Source: Streptomyces durmitorensis (GTDB lineage Bacteria; Actinomycetota; Actinomycetes; Streptomycetales; Streptomycetaceae). Taken from it: a stretch of 64,000 nucleotides of DNA. Position numbers and translations under genes: made by a program. Positions 15,980 through 24,836 of the stretch are shown here, one piece after another. The stretch is taken from contig NZ_CP097289.1 of assembly GCF_023498005.1 (NCBI RefSeq), positions 1,488,001 through 1,552,000 of the forward strand. The letters are read 5' to 3'. The notes beneath the pieces are model-generated. The model did not search any database and was not told the origin of the DNA. It saw nothing but the letters and a program-made list of their open reading frames with translations. Within the stretch, counting starts at the first letter, position 1, and each line of letters begins with the position of its first letter.

Positions 15980-17383
15980 TTACGCGGGCCCGCGCGGGTC
16001 GGGTTCGATGTTCTGGTTCAGGCGGAAGACGTTGTCCGGGTCGTACGCGGCCTTGACGCGGGCCAGGCGCGCGTAGTTGTCGCGGTAGCTGGCCCGTACG
16101 CGCTCCTGCCCCTCGTCCATCATCATGTTCACGTAGGCGCCGCCCGCCGAGTACGGGTGCAGTGCGTCGAAGTAGTCGACGGTCCAGCGCTTGATGAGGT
16201 CGGCGCCTGCCGGGTCTGCGTCCACTCCCGCGTAGACGCAGGCCCAGCGAGCGCCGCGGTAGCTCCAGGCGGTGTCCGTGGAGCTGGGGTCGTGCGCGGC
16301 GCCGTCGATGGGGTACAGGTGCATCGTCGACTTCATGGTCGGCACCTCGGGGCCGAACTTGGCGTGCAGGGCGACGGCGTCATCCGGGATCGTGTCGACG
16401 AAGTCCGCGCGCCAGTACCACTGGTCGCCGGGCGGGTAGAGCCCGTCGAACATGGACTGGAGCACGGGGTGCGGCATCTCGCCCACGGCGTGCAGCAGCG
16501 GTTCGGGCAGCGCGTCGAGCAGGGGCGCCATCGCGTGCGCCGCCGCATCGGGGTCCGCGACGGTGTGACACCACACGACGCCGCAGACCTTGCGCAGGTG
16601 GAGGTGCTCGGGGAAGGGCGGAGCAGGCAGCACGGTGCCGTACATGAAGAAGCCGTTCACCTCGCGCGGCGCGTCCGGCAGGAAGTCGCGGTAGGCGGCG
16701 AGGACTTCGGCACCCTGCTCGGCGGGCCAGAAGGTGGGGCCCGCGACGACCGTGCTCAGCTCGTGGAGCCGGAAGAGGAAGGAGGTGACGACGCCGAAGT
16801 TGCCGCCGCCGCCCCGGATCGCCCAGTAGAGGTCGGCGTTCTCGTCGGCGCTCGCCCGCACCTGGCGGCCGTCGGACAGGACGAGGTCGGCCTCCAGGAC
16901 GTTGTCGATGCTCAGCCCGAACCTGCGGGTGAGGTGGCCGAGACCGCCGCCGAGGGTGAGCCCGCCGACGCCGGTCGAGGAGATGATGCCGCTCGGCGTG
17001 GCCAGGCCGTGCTCGTGCGTGGCGCGGTCCACCTCGCTCCAGACGCAGCCGCCGCCGACGCGTACCGTGCGGGCCGGTGCGTCGACCTCGATCGACTTGA
17101 GCGGTGACAGGTCGGCGACCACGCCGCCGTCGACGGTGCCGAGGCCCGCTCCGTGGTGGCCGCCGCCGCGGACCGCGAGCGGCAGGCCGTGGGCGCGGGC
17201 GAAGCCGATGACGCGGGACACGTCGTCGGCGTCGGTGCAGCGGGCGACGAGCGCGGGGCGCTTGTCGGCCATCGCGTTGTAGACGGCGCGCGCCTCGTCG
17301 TACCCGGCGTCGTCCGGGCCCGTCAACTCACCCTTGAATCCTGCCAGTTCGCTGCGTGCTGCCTGTGCGGGCGTGATGGACAT
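15980..17383 (-). CDS. FAD-binding oxidoreductase, berberine-bridge-enzyme type
   Basis: This 467-residue protein of the PCMH/FAD-linked oxidase family has the flavin-binding part at residues 45-215. The motif AVRGGGHHGAGLGTVDGG (about 70-87) contains the histidine that usually carries the covalent FAD. GGLTLGGGLGHLTRRFG follows near residue 150. The C-terminal BBE domain ends with YDPDNVFRLNQNI. The second cysteinyl attachment motif (GxxC) is not obvious; VGGGCVW near residue 107 is not its usual place. It oxidises an unknown alcohol, sugar or amine. ATG at 17383 has a GGGGGAG site. Confidence 0.9.
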   Translation of the reverse strand: MSITPAQAARSELAGFKGELTGPDDAGYDEARAVYNAMADKRPALVARCTDADDVSRVIGFARAHGLPLAVRGGGHHGAGLGTVDGGVVADLSPLKSIEVDAPARTVRVGGGCVWSEVDRATHEHGLATPSGIISSTGVGGLTLGGGLGHLTRRFGLSIDNVLEADLVLSDGRQVRASADENADLYWAIRGGGGNFGVVTSFLFRLHELSTVVAGPTFWPAEQGAEVLAAYRDFLPDAPREVNGFFMYGTVLPAPPFPEHLHLRKVCGVVWCHTVADPDAAAHAMAPLLDALPEPLLHAVGEMPHPVLQSMFDGLYPPGDQWYWRADFVDTIPDDAVALHAKFGPEVPTMKSTMHLYPIDGAAHDPSSTDTAWSYRGARWACVYAGVDADPAGADLIKRWTVDYFDALHPYSAGGAYVNMMMDEGQERVRASYRDNYARLARVKAAYDPDNVFRLNQNIEPDPRGPA

Positions 17384-17397
17384 GTGCTCCCCCGTTG

Positions 17398-17414
17398 GAT
17401 CGGTGCATCCGATC
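17398..17414. promoter_or_regulatory. Inverted repeat before the flavin oxidoreductase gene
   Basis: A perfect 6-bp-arm repeat GATCGG-TGCAT-CCGATC begins 15 bases upstream of the ATG at 17383, next to the ribosome-binding site. It could be an operator or an mRNA element controlling translation. The regulator is unknown. Confidence 0.45.
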
Positions 17415-17484
17415 AGCCCGTTCTAGTGCCGCCCGACGCGCACCGGTATCCGTGCCCGCCACCCAGCTCGGGTCCGGCGATTGC

Positions 17485-20088
17485 CTACTTTTCGCGGCCG
17501 ATTTCGACCCCCAGCTGCGCGGCGCGGGCGGCGACGTCGCGCCGGGTGCGGGCGCCGAGCTTCTCCAGGACCGCACGGACGTGGTTGTCGACCGTGCGCA
17601 CGGACAGGAAGAGCCGCCCGGCGATCTCGATGTTGGTCAGGCCCTGTGCCAGGAGCCGTCCGACCTGGAGCTGGCGGCCGGTGAGGCCCGCGGGGTTGCG
17701 GCGGGTAGCCGCGTGCGGGCCGCGCGGGATCCGGGCGACGCCGAGGGCGCGCAGGTCGGCGCGGACGATCCGGGACAGGGGTTCGGCGCCAAGGGCGTCG
17801 AGTCCTGCGAGCGCGGTGAGCTTGTCCGCCGGGTCGGGGCTCTGCGCCAGGGCGGCGGCGTGTTCGTAGGGGCAGCCCGCCGCCCACCAGGCCTCGGCGG
17901 CCAGGCGCCACTGCCCGGCGGCCTGCAAGGCGTACGGGTGGTCCGCGTCGTCGGCGGGGACGGGGTGCCCGGCCATGGTCAGCCAGTGGCCGAGCTCCGC
18001 GCGGTACGGTGTCGCCGCCAGGCCGCGCGCCTGTACATACAGGGGGCCGACGGCGTCGATCACGGCCGCGTGGTCGCCGCGCAGCCACGCCGCCTCCGCC
18101 CGTGCCGCCGCGACCGGGGCCGTGCGCTGGAGCTCCCGGGTCCGCGCGGCCACCTCCCAGGCCTGCGCGAGCAGTTCGTCGCCGCCCTCGGCGCCGCGCC
18201 GGATCCGCACGCGGGCGAGGACGGTCAGGGCGGGGCAGCGGGCGGGCGGGAACTCCTGGGCGTCGCCGGACTCGGCGTGCTTCTCGGCCTCGTCCCACTT
18301 GCCCGCAGCGAACTGCCGCAGGGCCAGCTCCACTTGGAGGTAGCGCAGGAACCCCAGATGCTCCGTGCGGTCCGCGAACTCCATGGCGGGCGCCAGGAAG
18401 TGGTCCGCCTCCGTGAACCGGAGGTTCTCCAGGAGCGTCCAGATGACGTTGGCGTAGGCGCGGCAGGCGTGCTCGGCCTCGTCCGCCTTCAGCGCGACCG
18501 CCAGGCTCTCCTCCAGCTGCGGGCGCCCCAGCGGGTCGCCGCCGCGCCAGCGTGCGGTGCCCACGTTGTTCAGGGCGTGGGAGAGGATCGCCGCGTCGCC
18601 GGTGCGCCGGGCCAGGGTGATCGCGCGCTCGCCGTAGCCGATGGCCTCGGCGTACCGGTCGGAGAGCATGCGCAGCTGCGAGGTGTTGCTGAGCGCGAGC
18701 GCCAACAGCCGCTCGTCCCCGGCCTGTTCGAGTACGTCGATGGCTTCCCTCGCGGCCTCCTGCGCCGCGTCCGCGTCGCCCGCCCACCAGTGGATCCGGG
18801 ACAGCCAGCGCAGATCGGCGCCGAGCGCCCGCAGGTCGCCCAGCGAGCGGCGCAGGGCGACGGCTTCGCGCTGGGCGCTGACGGCGGCCGGGGAGTCGGC
18901 GATGGTGTAACTCTCCACGGCGAACCGCTCCAGGAGGTCGGCGAGTTCGGCCGGGCCGTAGCGTCTGCGCTGCCGCAGGACGAGGCGCAGCTGGGCGGCG
19001 GCCTCCCGGTGGGCGCCGGTGCGGGCCGCGTCCCTGGCGGCGTCGGGTCCGTAGCGCGCGATGGCGTCCTGGTCGCCCGCCTGGGCGGCGTGGTGGACGA
19101 TGCGCGAGGAGTCGGCGCCGGGCTGCGCGACCAGGACGGTGAGCACCTTGCGGTTGAGCTCGATCCGCCGCGCGGCGGGCAGCGAGTCGGCGATGGCGCG
19201 CCGGATGATCTCGTGCCGGAACACCACGCGCTCGGGGGTCACGACGAGCAGCCCGCGCCGTTCTGCCGCGGTCAACTGGCAGACACCGTCCGCCAGAAGG
19301 GCGTCGGTCAGGGGGCGCTCGACCGCCGACGGCAGCACGGCGAGCTGTTCGAGCGCGTCACGCGCGGTGTCGTCGAGGCCGCGCAGCCGGGCGAGGACGG
19401 CGTCGACCACGGTCGGCGGCACGTCCCCGGTGCCGCCCGCCGCGACGACCTCGGCGACGTAGAAGGGGTTGCCGGACGTCACGGCGTACACCTGCGCGGG
19501 ATCGAGGCGGCTGGCCGCGCTCAGCGTGCGCACGGCGCTCCGCGAAAGGCGCGGCAGGGGGACGCGGTGCACGCGCGCCGCCCGCGACACCTGGCCCAGG
19601 AGGTGCCGCAGGGGGTGCTCGCGGCTCAACTCGTCGTCACGGTAGGTCAGCACAAGGACCGCGGGCATCCGGTCCACACGGCGTACGAGGAACCGCAGCG
19701 CGTCGAGGGAGGCCTCGTCAGCCCAGTGCACGTCCTCTACGACGAGGACCGTCGGGTGCGGCGGATCGCCCAGCTCGGCCCGCAGCGCGTCGTACACCCG
19801 ATGCCGGTCGCCGCCCTCTGTCACCGCCTGCGCCAGCTCGGTGCGCACACTGCCGACCAGGTCGCGGAAGGGGCCGAGCGGGCGCCGTGTCGCGAGGTCG
19901 TCGCACTGCCCGACAAGCACTCTGGCCTGCGCGGACAGCGCACCCGGCAGGGCGTTCACGAGGCTCGACTTGCCGATCCCCGCCTCACCGAAGACGAGCG
20001 CCACCGAACCCGCTCCGTCGGCCGCTTCCCGTGCGGCGGCGGTCAGTCGAGCCAGCTCAAGATCCCGCTCGAGGATCCCCCCGTCCAC
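17485..20088 (-). CDS. Large ATP-binding LuxR-family regulator (LAL type)
   Basis: This is an 867-residue regulator. An N-terminal AAA ATPase domain has Walker A FGEAGIGKSS (about 33-42) and Walker B VLVVEDVHWADE (about 113-124). A middle region of TPR-like helices follows (roughly 340-720). The C-terminal LuxR winged helix starts at GLTGRQLQVGRLLAQGLTN and contains IAGRLFLSVRTVDNHVRAVLEKLGA. LAL regulators act as ligand- and ATP-dependent activators, often of secondary metabolism or sugar genes. The target is not evident; the flavin oxidoreductase 102 bases downstream on the same strand is a candidate. The start is a GTG. Confidence 0.92.
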   Translation of the reverse strand: MDGGILERDLELARLTAAAREAADGAGSVALVFGEAGIGKSSLVNALPGALSAQARVLVGQCDDLATRRPLGPFRDLVGSVRTELAQAVTEGGDRHRVYDALRAELGDPPHPTVLVVEDVHWADEASLDALRFLVRRVDRMPAVLVLTYRDDELSREHPLRHLLGQVSRAARVHRVPLPRLSRSAVRTLSAASRLDPAQVYAVTSGNPFYVAEVVAAGGTGDVPPTVVDAVLARLRGLDDTARDALEQLAVLPSAVERPLTDALLADGVCQLTAAERRGLLVVTPERVVFRHEIIRRAIADSLPAARRIELNRKVLTVLVAQPGADSSRIVHHAAQAGDQDAIARYGPDAARDAARTGAHREAAAQLRLVLRQRRRYGPAELADLLERFAVESYTIADSPAAVSAQREAVALRRSLGDLRALGADLRWLSRIHWWAGDADAAQEAAREAIDVLEQAGDERLLALALSNTSQLRMLSDRYAEAIGYGERAITLARRTGDAAILSHALNNVGTARWRGGDPLGRPQLEESLAVALKADEAEHACRAYANVIWTLLENLRFTEADHFLAPAMEFADRTEHLGFLRYLQVELALRQFAAGKWDEAEKHAESGDAQEFPPARCPALTVLARVRIRRGAEGGDELLAQAWEVAARTRELQRTAPVAAARAEAAWLRGDHAAVIDAVGPLYVQARGLAATPYRAELGHWLTMAGHPVPADDADHPYALQAAGQWRLAAEAWWAAGCPYEHAAALAQSPDPADKLTALAGLDALGAEPLSRIVRADLRALGVARIPRGPHAATRRNPAGLTGRQLQVGRLLAQGLTNIEIAGRLFLSVRTVDNHVRAVLEKLGARTRRDVAARAAQLGVEIGREK

Positions 20089-20158
20089 GCGGCGAATTCT
20101 CCCACGCGACCGCGTATTTCCGTCGCCCGCACGGAGGTTCGGTCAGCGTCGGCCTGCC

Positions 20159-20743
20159 TCAGGCCCGCAGATGACCGAGCACCAGCCGCCCTCGGGGCGA
20201 GAGCCGGTACCCCGTCTCCAGGGACTCGGTGAGACCGCGCTCCTTGAGCTTGCGTACGTCCGCCTTGAAGGGCTGCGTCTTTCTGCCCAGCTCAGCGGCC
20301 AACTCGGCCGCGCGTACGCCTGGTTGATCGTCGATCAGCTCAAGGATCCGCGCGGTCCACGGCTCCCGTCGGCTCCGGGCGTCCATACGGGCGAGCTCCG
20401 CGACGATCTCGTCGAGTTCAGCGGTGGGCGCGTCCGTGTCCTGGCGCAGCCGGATCCGCGGGTCGTCACCGGCGATGCGGACCCCGATCCGGTAGAGCCG
20501 CCGGTCCGCGCCCGGCCGCTGGTCGGCGAGCAGCCGGTCCCGGTCGGCGAACCCCGCCCGGCGTGCGTCGCGGTCGGTGACCGCCGACTCCGGCACGCTC
20601 TCCACCGCGCCGACCACCAGGACGCCGACCGCGGTCCGCAGCTCGGTACCGGGGCGCACCGCGGGCCTGCGCCAGCGCCGGAAGGCCAGATCGATCTCAC
20701 CGGCCGCGATGCCGTTGAGCACGTCGCGCTGGAACAGCAACAC
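20159..20743 (-). CDS. ASCH-domain protein with C-terminal winged helix
   Basis: This 194-residue protein has two parts. Residues 1-100 look like an ASCH domain (LLFQRDVLNGIAAGEIDLAFRRWRRP, then GVLVVGAVE), a PUA-like fold that binds RNA or acts on modified nucleosides. Residues 120-194 form a MarR-like winged helix (WTARILELIDDQPGVRAAELAAELG ... LKERGLTESLETGYRLSPRG). I chose GTG at 20743, where the conserved domain begins and a GGAG site sits just upstream; an upstream ATG at 20803 would add 20 unconserved residues. The function is not established. Confidence 0.75.
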   Translation of the reverse strand: MLLFQRDVLNGIAAGEIDLAFRRWRRPAVRPGTELRTAVGVLVVGAVESVPESAVTDRDARRAGFADRDRLLADQRPGADRRLYRIGVRIAGDDPRIRLRQDTDAPTAELDEIVAELARMDARSRREPWTARILELIDDQPGVRAAELAAELGRKTQPFKADVRKLKERGLTESLETGYRLSPRGRLVLGHLRA

Positions 20744-20762
20744 CGACTCCGATCGTGGACAG

Positions 20763-20786
20763 TGACGGCCTGACGGCCTGACGGCC
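20763..20786. repeat. Three tandem copies of the octamer TGACGGCC
   Basis: Three exact head-to-tail copies of an 8-bp unit lie just upstream of the ASCH gene start. The tract is probably slippage-prone; no function is apparent. Confidence 0.9.
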
Positions 20787-20921
20787 TGTGCCGATCCCTC
20801 CATTCTCGCCTCGTTCCGGGCCCCCGGCCTCGTACGGGGCGCGAAGGCCGCGACCGGGGGCGGCCGAAGCCGCCGTCCGGCGGTTCGGTCCTGCTGCGGG
20901 GCCCTCCGGAAAGCGACATGA

Positions 20922-20940
20922 GTAAAGCGCGTACGCTTAC
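20922..20940. promoter_or_regulatory. Imperfect inverted repeat upstream of the Old Yellow Enzyme gene
   Basis: The stretch GTAAAGCG-CGTA-CGCTTAC pairs GTAAxGCG with CGCTTAC, with one unpaired A, about 50-70 bases before the ATG at 20991. It is a plausible repressor site. A second hairpin of GC-rich arms (20864-20888) lies further upstream between the divergent genes. Confidence 0.4.
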
Positions 20941-20990
20941 GTCATCGATCGCAGGATGATCGCACCCCTCGTTCCCTGCCAGGAGGACGC

Positions 20991-22115
20991 ATGACCTCGG
21001 CGTCGCAGACCGCACGCACCCCCCAGACCCTCGACCGCCCCTTCGGCGTCGGCAGCCTCAACCTGCCCAACCGCATCGTGATGGCACCGATGACCAGGGA
21101 GTTCTCGCCGGGCGGCGTGCCGGGGGCGGACGTGGCGGAGTACTACGCCCGCCGGGCCGCCGCCGGCGTCGGCCTGATCATCACCGAGGGGACGTACGTC
21201 GATCACGCGTCGGCCGGTACGAGCGACCGGGTCCCGCGCTTCTACGGTGACGACGCCCTCGAAGGCTGGCGCAAGGTGGCCGACGCCGTGCACGCGGCGG
21301 GCGGGAAGATCATTCCGCAGCTTTGGCACGTCGGCATCACGCGCGACGAGGGCACGGGCCCGGTGCCCTCCGCTCCCCCGGCGGGCCCCTCCGCGATCGG
21401 CCTCGACGGGCAGCCCAAGGGCAGCGCGCTGACGGCCGACGACCTCGACGACGTGATCCGGGCGTTCGCCGACGCCGCGGCCGCCGCCGAGCGCATCGGC
21501 TTCGACGGCGTCGAACTGCACGGTGCGCACGGCTATTTGATCGACCAGTTCCTCTGGGAGCGCACCAACCGGCGTACGGACGGCTACGGCGGCGACATCG
21601 AGTCCCGCACCCGCTTCGCCGCCGAGATCGTCGCGGCCGTGCGCGCCGCCGTCTCGCCCGACTTCCCCATCGTCTTCCGGCTCTCGCAGTGGAAGGCCGG
21701 CAGCTACGACGCGCAGCTCGCCGAGTCCCCCGAGGAGCTGGAGCGCCTGCTCACGCCGCTGGTGAACGCGGGCGTCGACGTGCTGCACGCCTCCACCCGC
21801 CGCTACTGGCTCCCGGAGTTCGAGGGCAGCGACCTCAACCTCGCGGGCTGGGTCAAGAAGGTGTCCGGCAAGCCGGTGATCACCGTGGGCTCGGTCGGCC
21901 TCGACCAGGAGTTCATCGGTCCGAAGGGCTGGGCCGCGCCGTCCGCGTCCACCGGCATCGAGCCGCTCATCGACCGCATGGAGCGGGACGAGTTCGACCT
22001 GGTGGCGGTGGGCCGCGCCCTCATCGCCGACCCGGAGTGGGCGGCCAAGGCCCTGGAGAACCGCCTCGGTGACGCGCTGCCCTTCGACAAGTCGCTGCTC
22101 AAGAGCCTGGCCTGA
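20991..22115 (+). CDS. Alkene reductase, Old Yellow Enzyme family (NADH:flavin oxidoreductase)
   Basis: This is a 374-residue FMN-dependent ene-reductase in a TIM-barrel fold. Diagnostic motifs are NRIVMAPMTRE (residues 24-34), IIPQLWHVGI near 106, the proton-donor and FMN region FDGVELHGAHGYLIDQFLW (about 172-190) with NRRTDGYGG, and the C-terminal VGRALIADPEWAAK. The active-site H-G-A-H pattern is of the histidine/histidine class. It reduces activated C=C bonds such as enones or nitro-alkenes and may detoxify electrophiles. A strong AGGAGG site precedes the ATG, and a terminator follows. Confidence 0.93.
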   Translation: MTSASQTARTPQTLDRPFGVGSLNLPNRIVMAPMTREFSPGGVPGADVAEYYARRAAAGVGLIITEGTYVDHASAGTSDRVPRFYGDDALEGWRKVADAVHAAGGKIIPQLWHVGITRDEGTGPVPSAPPAGPSAIGLDGQPKGSALTADDLDDVIRAFADAAAAAERIGFDGVELHGAHGYLIDQFLWERTNRRTDGYGGDIESRTRFAAEIVAAVRAAVSPDFPIVFRLSQWKAGSYDAQLAESPEELERLLTPLVNAGVDVLHASTRRYWLPEFEGSDLNLAGWVKKVSGKPVITVGSVGLDQEFIGPKGWAAPSASTGIEPLIDRMERDEFDLVAVGRALIADPEWAAKALENRLGDALPFDKSLLKSLA

Positions 22116-22127
22116 GCGACAGCCACC

Positions 22128-22163
22128 CGAGGGCGGCCTCGGCACCTGCCGGGACCGCCCTCG
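22128..22163 (+). terminator. Hairpin terminator after the Old Yellow Enzyme gene
   Basis: A perfect 9-bp stem (CGAGGGCGG / CCGCCCTCG) encloses an 18-base loop that itself can pair CGGC with GCCG. It starts 13 bases after the stop codon. Confidence 0.8.
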
Positions 22164-22245
22164 CGGCGCGACCTGACACCGTATGCGCGGCGACGGCAGC
22201 TAAGCCCATACGCTGCTGTCGCCCGCGGTCGCGTACGATATGCGC

Positions 22246-22929
22246 ATGACCTGGCCTGCCACCGAGCGCTATTTCCCCACCGCCGTCCCCGGCGGCCTGG
22301 GGCTCGTGCAGGACATCCTGAACACCGCGCCCTCCGGCGGCGGACCCGATGCCGACCTCCTCGGGGACGTGGCCGCAGCGCAGGGCTGGGTCTCCGTGGC
22401 GCTTCCCGCCTGGGCCGAGGCGACGGGCCGCACGGCGGTGCGGCTCACGCTCACCGAAGAGGACCTTCCCAAGCTGCGGCAGCTGCGCGAACAGCTGCGC
22501 CGGGCCCTGCTCTCGCGGTGCGGCACGACGAGCGGCGAGACCGCGCGCTTCACCTCGTGCGCCCTCCAGGTCAACCTGCATGGCGACGCGGCCCTGACCA
22601 CCGAGCCCGAGGGTGAGGGCTGGCGCTGGCTGACGTCCGCCGTGCTGTGCGAGGCACTGCTCGCCCAGACGACCGGAGAGTGGCGGCGCCTGAAGATCTG
22701 CCGCAACGAACGCTGCGCCACGGCGTTCTACGACCGCTCCCGCAACAACAGCGGCGTGTGGCACTCCACCCGCGGCTGCGGAAACGCCGCGAACCTGCGG
22801 GCGTCGCGCCAACGCCGCCGCGCGGGCGCCGAAGCAGAACCTGCACCAACAGCGACACCGGCACCGGCACCGGCACCGGCACCGGCACCGGCACCGGCAC
22901 CAACAGCGACACCGGACGGTCAGGCGTGA
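22246..22929 (+). CDS. CGNR zinc finger domain protein
   Basis: This 227-residue protein has an N-terminal ABATE-like domain. The CGNR zinc finger at about residues 150-185 reads CRNERCATAFYD ... WHSTRGCGNAANLRASRQRR, which likely binds nucleic acid. The tail is an Ala-Pro repeat encoded by hexamer repeats. A TACGAT -10 hexamer at 22234-22239 puts the transcript start on the ATG at 22246, so a leaderless mRNA is likely; ATG at 22240 is the alternative. Its stop overlaps the ATG of the next gene (TGATG). It is probably a transcription regulator of unknown target. Confidence 0.85.
   Translation: MTWPATERYFPTAVPGGLGLVQDILNTAPSGGGPDADLLGDVAAAQGWVSVALPAWAEATGRTAVRLTLTEEDLPKLRQLREQLRRALLSRCGTTSGETARFTSCALQVNLHGDAALTTEPEGEGWRWLTSAVLCEALLAQTTGEWRRLKICRNERCATAFYDRSRNNSGVWHSTRGCGNAANLRASRQRRRAGAEAEPAPTATPAPAPAPAPAPAPAPTATPDGQA
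22843..22914. repeat. Nested repeat: six GCACCG hexamers flanked by an 18-bp direct repeat
   Basis: Six exact GCACCG units (22861-22896) sit between two identical 18-bp segments starting GCACCAACAG (22843-22860 and 22897-22914). The tract encodes the Ala-Pro-rich tail of the CGNR protein and stays in frame because all units are multiples of three. Confidence 0.93.
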
Positions 22930-23750
22930 TGCCACCGCGCCCACGGGCCGATGCGGCGGGGAGCACGGCGCCGACGCGGATACTCGACTGGCGCCACCCG
23001 CGCGTCGCCAAACTCATCCGGAGCGTCGGGGCCGCCGCGCCCGGATCCCCCGCGTTGCCCGGCTCATCGCGCCCCTCCGACCAGTTGGCCACCCTGCGCC
23101 GGGCGCACGGACGGATCGCCGCGACCGTACGGCCGGTGTACTCGGTGCACGACCAACGGCCGGTGTCGGAGGTGCTGCGGCGCGGCCGGGGCTCGTGCAG
23201 TCAGCGGCTCGCGATCCTGGAGTCCGTGGCGCGGGCGTCCGGCGTCGCCACCCGGGTGCGCGGCCTGCGCGTGGACGGCGCGTTCTGGCACGCGCGCTTC
23301 CCGCACCTTCGACGGCTCGTCCCCGAGCAGGTCCTGCTGGCGTGGCCGGAGTTCCGCCTCGACGAGCCGTCGCACGGCCGGGCGGCCACGGTCCCGTGGC
23401 TCCCGGTGTCCGAACTCTTCGGCGGCCTTGACGAGTTGAGCGAGCGCCGCGCCGGCGGCTTCACGAACGAAGGGGCGGAGACGCTCTTCGAGGCGCTGTC
23501 CCGGACGGCGGTCGACTGGGACGGAGCGACGGCCCGGGACGGAGCGACGGCCTGCGCGGCCGACACGCCATCCTGCGACCTCTCGGCCCATGTCCTGGCG
23601 GACCTGGGGCACTTCGACTCACGCGACGACCTCTTCGCCCGGCACGGCCAGACCCTCTGCGGTCCCGCGCGCTGGGTGGCCGAACCCGTCCTCGGCCGCC
23701 GCTCGGCAGGCGCCCGGCCCTCGGCCACGCCTCCCGCTCCGGTCGCCTGA
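22929..23750 (+). CDS. Transglutaminase-like domain protein
   Basis: This 273-residue protein contains a transglutaminase/protease-like core. The candidate catalytic cysteine lies in RGRGSCSQRLAILESVARASGVATR (about 90-114) and the histidine in DGAFWHARFP about 20 residues later. An acidic residue follows in EFRLDEP. This is the usual Cys-His-Asp spacing of bacterial members. The C-terminal 80 residues are acidic and unassigned. The ATG at 22929 shares a base with the stop of the CGNR gene, so the two are co-translated. The substrate is unknown. Confidence 0.7.
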   Translation: MPPRPRADAAGSTAPTRILDWRHPRVAKLIRSVGAAAPGSPALPGSSRPSDQLATLRRAHGRIAATVRPVYSVHDQRPVSEVLRRGRGSCSQRLAILESVARASGVATRVRGLRVDGAFWHARFPHLRRLVPEQVLLAWPEFRLDEPSHGRAATVPWLPVSELFGGLDELSERRAGGFTNEGAETLFEALSRTAVDWDGATARDGATACAADTPSCDLSAHVLADLGHFDSRDDLFARHGQTLCGPARWVAEPVLGRRSAGARPSATPPAPVA

Positions 23751-23770
23751 GACCGGCCACCGCACACCAC

Positions 23771-24811
23771 TCAACTCCCGTACTCCACCAGGCTGGTGCG
23801 TGTCACGATGCGTCGCGCGGGGCCGGGTTCGGGCTTCTTCCCGGAGTCGGAACCCCTCCCCCGCATCCGGTCGGCGAGGAGGCGTCCCGCCACCCGGCCC
23901 AGCTCGTCGCTGTCGTACGCGACGAGGGTGATCGGCAGGCCGAGCGCGTCGGCCAGTTCGAAGTCGTCGAAGCCCGCGAGCGCGGTGTCGGTGCCGGACG
24001 CGCGCAGGGCGCGGAACGCCCCGATCGTGTTGCGGTTGTTGGAGCAGAACAGCGCGCTGGGCGGCTCGGGCAGCGCGAGGAGTTCGGCCGCCGCGCGGCG
24101 TGCCTCGCGCGGTTCGGTCTGCCCTTGCCGTACGTAGCGTTCGTCGTAGGGCAGGCCGTGGGCGGCGAGGGCCGCGGCGTACCCGCGCAGGCGCTCGGTG
24201 CCGGTGTAGACGGCGGGCGGTGAGCCGAGGAAGCCGATGCGGCGGTGGCCGCGGGTGATCAGCCGGGCGGTGGCGGCCAGAGCCCCGCCGAAGTCGTCGA
24301 CCAGGACGCAGTCGGCGTCGAACCCCTCGGGCGGCCTGCTGGCGAGCACCACGGGGACGCCGTCGGCCGCGGCGGCGGCCAGATGGCGCTGATCGGCCGA
24401 TGCGGGGACGGCGATGATGCCGTCGACGCGGCGGGCCACCAGGTCGGCGACGAGTTCACGCTCGCTGTCCAGGTCCTGGCCGGTGTTGCCGATGACGGTC
24501 TTGAAGCCGTCGTCCACGATGACGGAGTCCACGCCGAGGGCAAGGCGTGAGTAGAAGGGGTTGGCCAGGTTCGTGACGACGAGTCCGACCAGGCCCGTGC
24601 CGCGGCCGAGGCGCAGGCTGCGGGCCACTTCGTTGGGCCGGTAGCCGAGCTCCGCGGCGGCGGCGCGGATGCGCTCCCGGGTGGCGGGGAGCACGCGCGA
24701 GTCGTCGCGCAGGGCCCTGGACGCGGTCATCGCGCTGACTCCCACCCGCTCGGCGACGTCCCGCAGGGTGGGCGGGCCGTCCGCGGGGGGACGCGGTTCG
24801 GGCATCGTCAC
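23771..24811 (-). CDS. LacI-family transcriptional repressor of the mannoside locus
   Basis: This 346-residue repressor has a LacI helix-turn-helix (TLRDVAERVGVSAMTASRALRDDSRVLPATRERI, about 15-48) and a hinge RPNEVARSLR. A periplasmic-binding-like sensor domain follows (VVTNLANPFYSRLALGVD ... GFDDFELADAL). It is the last gene of the minus-strand sugar cluster. I infer that it binds the operator at 33828 upstream of the binding-protein gene and responds to mannose or a mannoside. GTG at 24811 has an AAAGGA site; ATG at 24805 is the alternative start. Confidence 0.92.
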   Translation of the reverse strand: MTMPEPRPPADGPPTLRDVAERVGVSAMTASRALRDDSRVLPATRERIRAAAAELGYRPNEVARSLRLGRGTGLVGLVVTNLANPFYSRLALGVDSVIVDDGFKTVIGNTGQDLDSERELVADLVARRVDGIIAVPASADQRHLAAAAADGVPVVLASRPPEGFDADCVLVDDFGGALAATARLITRGHRRIGFLGSPPAVYTGTERLRGYAAALAAHGLPYDERYVRQGQTEPREARRAAAELLALPEPPSALFCSNNRNTIGAFRALRASGTDTALAGFDDFELADALGLPITLVAYDSDELGRVAGRLLADRMRGRGSDSGKKPEPGPARRIVTRTSLVEYGS

Positions 24812-24836
24812 GTCTGTCCTTTCCCTGGGGGCCGCC

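Noticed and set aside
17395..20232. Plus-strand open frame opposite the LuxR-type regulator
   Set aside because: It mirrors a well-supported regulator with Walker motifs and HTH. Its translation is low-complexity G, R, A and V without motifs.
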